Shown here piece after piece: positions 62,135 through 64,000 of a stretch of DNA of 64,000 bases. Within the stretch, counting starts at the first letter, position 1; each line of letters opens with the position of its first letter. A program made the position numbers and the translations under genes. The notes under the pieces are model-generated. The model was not told the DNA's origin. It searched no databases and saw only the letters and a list, made by a program, of their open reading frames with translations. The DNA is from Flavobacteriia bacterium (GTDB lineage: Bacteria > Bacteroidota > Bacteroidia > Flavobacteriales_D > Crocinitomicaceae), in NCBI GenBank assembly GCA_947446925.1, contig CANFHU010000012.1, positions 1-64,000 of the forward strand. Reading direction: 5' to 3'.

Positions 62135-62881
62135 ATGAATAAAGTACATGACTATTACTTACAAATTGCGGATAATGCGTTAATCTTAAGTCACCGTTTG
62201 AGTGAAAATTGTAGCAAAGGCCCTTTTTTAGAAGAAGATTTGGCAACTACGAATGTTGCCCTGGATTTCATTGGATTGGCTGAATCTATTTATGAAGAGA
62301 TAGCAAAACAACGTGGTAACTTTATTGGAGATGATTTCGCATACCGAAGAAATGAAAACGAGTATCGTAATGTGTTGTTGGTAGAAAAAGAAAATGGCGA
62401 TTTTGCCCAATTAATGACCCGACAATTTTTGATGGATGTTTTTAACTACCATTTCTTTTCCGCATTGACAGAAAGTAAAGATGCTTTCCTAGTTGCAATT
62501 GCCCATAAAACATTGAAAGAAGTAAAGTATCATGTGAAACGTAGTTCTGAATGGATGATACGTTTTGGAAAAGGAACAGAATTATCTAAGGAAAAAGCGA
62601 CAAGCGCATTACAAGCCCTTTGGGGGTACTCGAACGAGTTGTTTGAAAACTCTGCAGTAGATACTGAGATGTTAATACAAGGAATCGGTGTTGATTTATT
62701 CTTGCTTCACGAAGCATGGTTGGCTCAAGTACAAACTGTATTAACAACGGCAACGTTAGAGATTCCTACCAAATTTACCGTGTTTAGTGGAGGTAAAAAA
62801 GGAGTGCATACGGAATCATTTGGATATTTATTGGCGGAAATGCAATTTTTGACCAACAAATACCAGGATGCGGTTTGGTAA
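62135..62881 (+). CDS. paaC: Phenylacetyl-CoA epoxidase subunit PaaC
   Basis: 248 residues. All-helical ferritin-like fold without di-iron ligands in full, as in known PaaC: YYLQIADNALILSHRLSE, TTNVALDFIGLAESIYEE and KEVKYHVKRSSEWMIRFGKG. It forms the structural partner of PaaA. The operon ends here with a strong palindrome; paaD, paaE and the downstream pathway genes are not in the window and must lie elsewhere. Confidence 0.95.
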   Translation: MNKVHDYYLQIADNALILSHRLSENCSKGPFLEEDLATTNVALDFIGLAESIYEEIAKQRGNFIGDDFAYRRNENEYRNVLLVEKENGDFAQLMTRQFLMDVFNYHFFSALTESKDAFLVAIAHKTLKEVKYHVKRSSEWMIRFGKGTELSKEKATSALQALWGYSNELFENSAVDTEMLIQGIGVDLFLLHEAWLAQVQTVLTTATLEIPTKFTVFSGGKKGVHTESFGYLLAEMQFLTNKYQDAVW

Positions 62882-62889
62882 AAAACGCG

Positions 62890-62955
62890 CGGATAGGTTA
62901 AAAAAAACGTAGGGATAGGTTAAAAAAAACGTAGGGATAGGTTAAAAAAAACGTA
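62890..62955 (+). repeat. Three tandem copies of a 22-bp repeat next to the palindrome
   Basis: The unit GGGATAGGTTAAAAAAAACG plus TA occurs at 62890-62911, 62912-62933 and 62934-62955. The next partial unit is the left arm of the palindrome at 62944-62989. Confidence 0.95.
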
Positions 62956-62989
62956 GGGATAGGGCATGCCCTATCCCTACGTTTTTTTT
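62944..62989. terminator. Bidirectional terminator and REP-like palindrome (family B)
   Basis: Perfect palindrome built on GGATAGGGCATGCCCTATCC with arms extended to ACGTAG...CTACGT and A/T runs on both sides. It serves paaC and the convergent fabG. The core is the same as the palindromes at 6304 and 6361 apart from A/G and T/C changes, and begins with GTAG. Confidence 0.9.
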
Positions 62990-63001
62990 TATAAAAATTA
63001 A

Positions 63002-63748
63002 TTACATCAACATACCACCACAAACGTGAATAGTTTGTCCTGTAATATACGCTGACATATCAGACGCTAGGAATACAGTTGCATTAGCAACATCAATTGG
63101 GTTTCCACCTCTTTTTAAAGGAATAGAATTTCTCCATTCTTGTACTACTTTTTCGTCTAAAGCAGCAGTCATTTCTGTTTCAATAAATCCTGGTGCAATT
63201 GCGTTGCAACGGATGTTACGGGAACCTAATTCTTGCGCTACTGATTTAGTAAATCCAATTAATCCAGCTTTAGAAGCCGCATAGTTTGCTTGACCAGCGT
63301 TTCCACTAACACCAACAACAGAAGACATATTGATGATAGAACCTTTACGTGCTTTCAACATTGGTTTTTGTACCGCTTTTGTTAAGTTGAAAGCAGATTT
63401 AAGGTTTGTATTGATTACCTCATCCCATTGTTCTTCCGTCATTCGCATTAACAAAGTATCACGCGTAATACCAGCATTATTTATTAATACGTCGATAGTA
63501 CCATAGGTAGCCACTACATCATCAACTAATTTTTGCGCAGCATCAAAATTTCCTGCATCTGATTTGAATCCTTTCGCAACACCGCCGTTTGCAGAAAGTT
63601 CCGCTTCTAATGCTTTTGCTTTTTCTTCCGAAGAAATATATGTGAAAGCAACGATTGCTCCTTGTTTTGCGCATTCTTCAGCAATTGCTTTCCCAATTCC
63701 TCTAGATGCTCCTGTGATAAGAACCACTTTGTCTTGTAACAATTTCAT
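63002..63748 (-). CDS. fabG: 3-oxoacyl-[acyl-carrier-protein] reductase FabG
   Basis: 248 residues, the standard length. TGASRGIGKAIAEECAKQGA is the cofactor-binding motif, followed by INNAGITRDTLLMRMTEEQW (NNAG), SIINMSSVVGVSGNAGQANY with the catalytic Ser and Tyr, then AASKAGLIGFTKSVAQEL with the catalytic Lys, and IAPGFIETEMT. It reduces 3-oxoacyl-ACP with NADPH in fatty-acid elongation. The absence of other fatty-acid genes nearby is usual in this phylum. It is convergent with paaC. Confidence 0.92.
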   Translation of the reverse strand: MKLLQDKVVLITGASRGIGKAIAEECAKQGAIVAFTYISSEEKAKALEAELSANGGVAKGFKSDAGNFDAAQKLVDDVVATYGTIDVLINNAGITRDTLLMRMTEEQWDEVINTNLKSAFNLTKAVQKPMLKARKGSIINMSSVVGVSGNAGQANYAASKAGLIGFTKSVAQELGSRNIRCNAIAPGFIETEMTAALDEKVVQEWRNSIPLKRGGNPIDVANATVFLASDMSAYITGQTIHVCGGMLM

Positions 63749-63845
63749 AGGTTTGAATTTATTTTGGATGTAAAATTACACTTTTACCACTTTTATTCTT
63801 TTGTTTCGTGTTGATTTTTATACACTAAGGTATGTTTACGAGGAT

Positions 63846-64000
63846 TTAGTCGTGAAAATCTAAATCTTTATCGTGTGTTTCTGGAATTGTTAAAGTTGCA
63901 TAAATACCGATCGCGAAACAAATTACACCAACTGCAGCACCGGCCATTATAACATTGGTAGAAGGTTTTAAATAATCAAACAATAACGTCATTAATATTA
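63846..64000 (-). CDS. MFS transporter, C-terminal end (truncated by the window)
   Basis: The last 51 codons are visible. They encode a membrane helix (VIMAGAAVGVICFAIGIYAT) followed by LTIPETHDKDLDFHD and the stop. The PETHDKDLDF end is typical of Bacteroidota MFS sugar-type transporters. The rest of the gene lies outside the window to the right. Confidence 0.65.
   Translation of the reverse strand, partial: ILMTLLFDYLKPSTNVIMAGAAVGVICFAIGIYATLTIPETHDKDLDFHD

Overview
The window looks like a chromosomal segment of a low-GC member of the Bacteroidota. The lineage markers are two giant surface proteins with C-terminal type IX secretion (T9SS) sorting domains, a Porin_10-like outer-membrane protein, the nusB-DUF1573-yajC gene group, an archaeal/eukaryotic-type prolyl-tRNA synthetase, a 'substrate-binding' HEPN/MNT pair, and several promoters of the Bacteroidota type (TTG, about 19 nt, TAnnTTTG). 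Genus and family cannot be settled from the sequence alone.

Layout. 1-4.3 kb: the end of an OmpA-like gene, a cytochrome P460-like lipoprotein, a permuted papain-fold hydrolase, then yajC, a DUF1573 lipoprotein and nusB on the minus strand. 4.4-11.9 kb: an ABC exporter half-transporter, an ABC-F ATPase, an FHA protein next to a membrane-bound degenerate PP2C-LysM protein, and an amino-acid permease. 12-18.4 kb: an SDR, MscS, a thioesterase, a HEPN/MNT module with an extra HEPN, a DUF3050 protein and an acyltransferase, interspersed with small non-coding repeats. 18.4-20.3 kb: small membrane or unknown genes. 20.5-41.3 kb: two giant, divergently transcribed T9SS proteins (about 2360 and 3850 residues) with a tyrosine recombinase between them. 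41.6-49.4 kb: a small lipoprotein, a LuxR-type regulator with a degenerate receiver, a phasin-like protein, clpB, proS, two tRNA-Glu genes and rpsT. 49.4-60.1 kb: a porin, a lipid A-type acyltransferase, rarA, a three-gene lipoprotein/permease/serine-hydrolase group, dnaX split into two frames at an A10 slippery run, and a RAYT transposase. 60.4-64 kb: paaA, a GreA-like gene, paaB and paaC, then fabG and the end of an MFS transporter.

The most interesting part is the adhesin locus. An 18-bp inverted repeat flanks the recombinase and lies at nearly the same distance upstream of each giant gene. The two giant proteins also have almost identical C-terminal regions in inverted orientation. This arrangement fits a recombinase-controlled switch between two alternative surface proteins, although a shared operator is a simpler explanation that remains open. 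Other leads are the dnaX frameshift (A AAA AAG followed at once by a stop codon), a RAYT gene carrying REP-like hairpins inside its own reading frame together with matching GTAG-headed palindromes elsewhere, a composite palindrome-plus-heptamer repeat found three times, the FHA/pseudo-PP2C/LysM pair, and a GreA-like gene inside the phenylacetyl-CoA epoxidase operon.

No CRISPR array, rRNA or prophage was seen. All family assignments come from reading motifs by eye; no database search was run.
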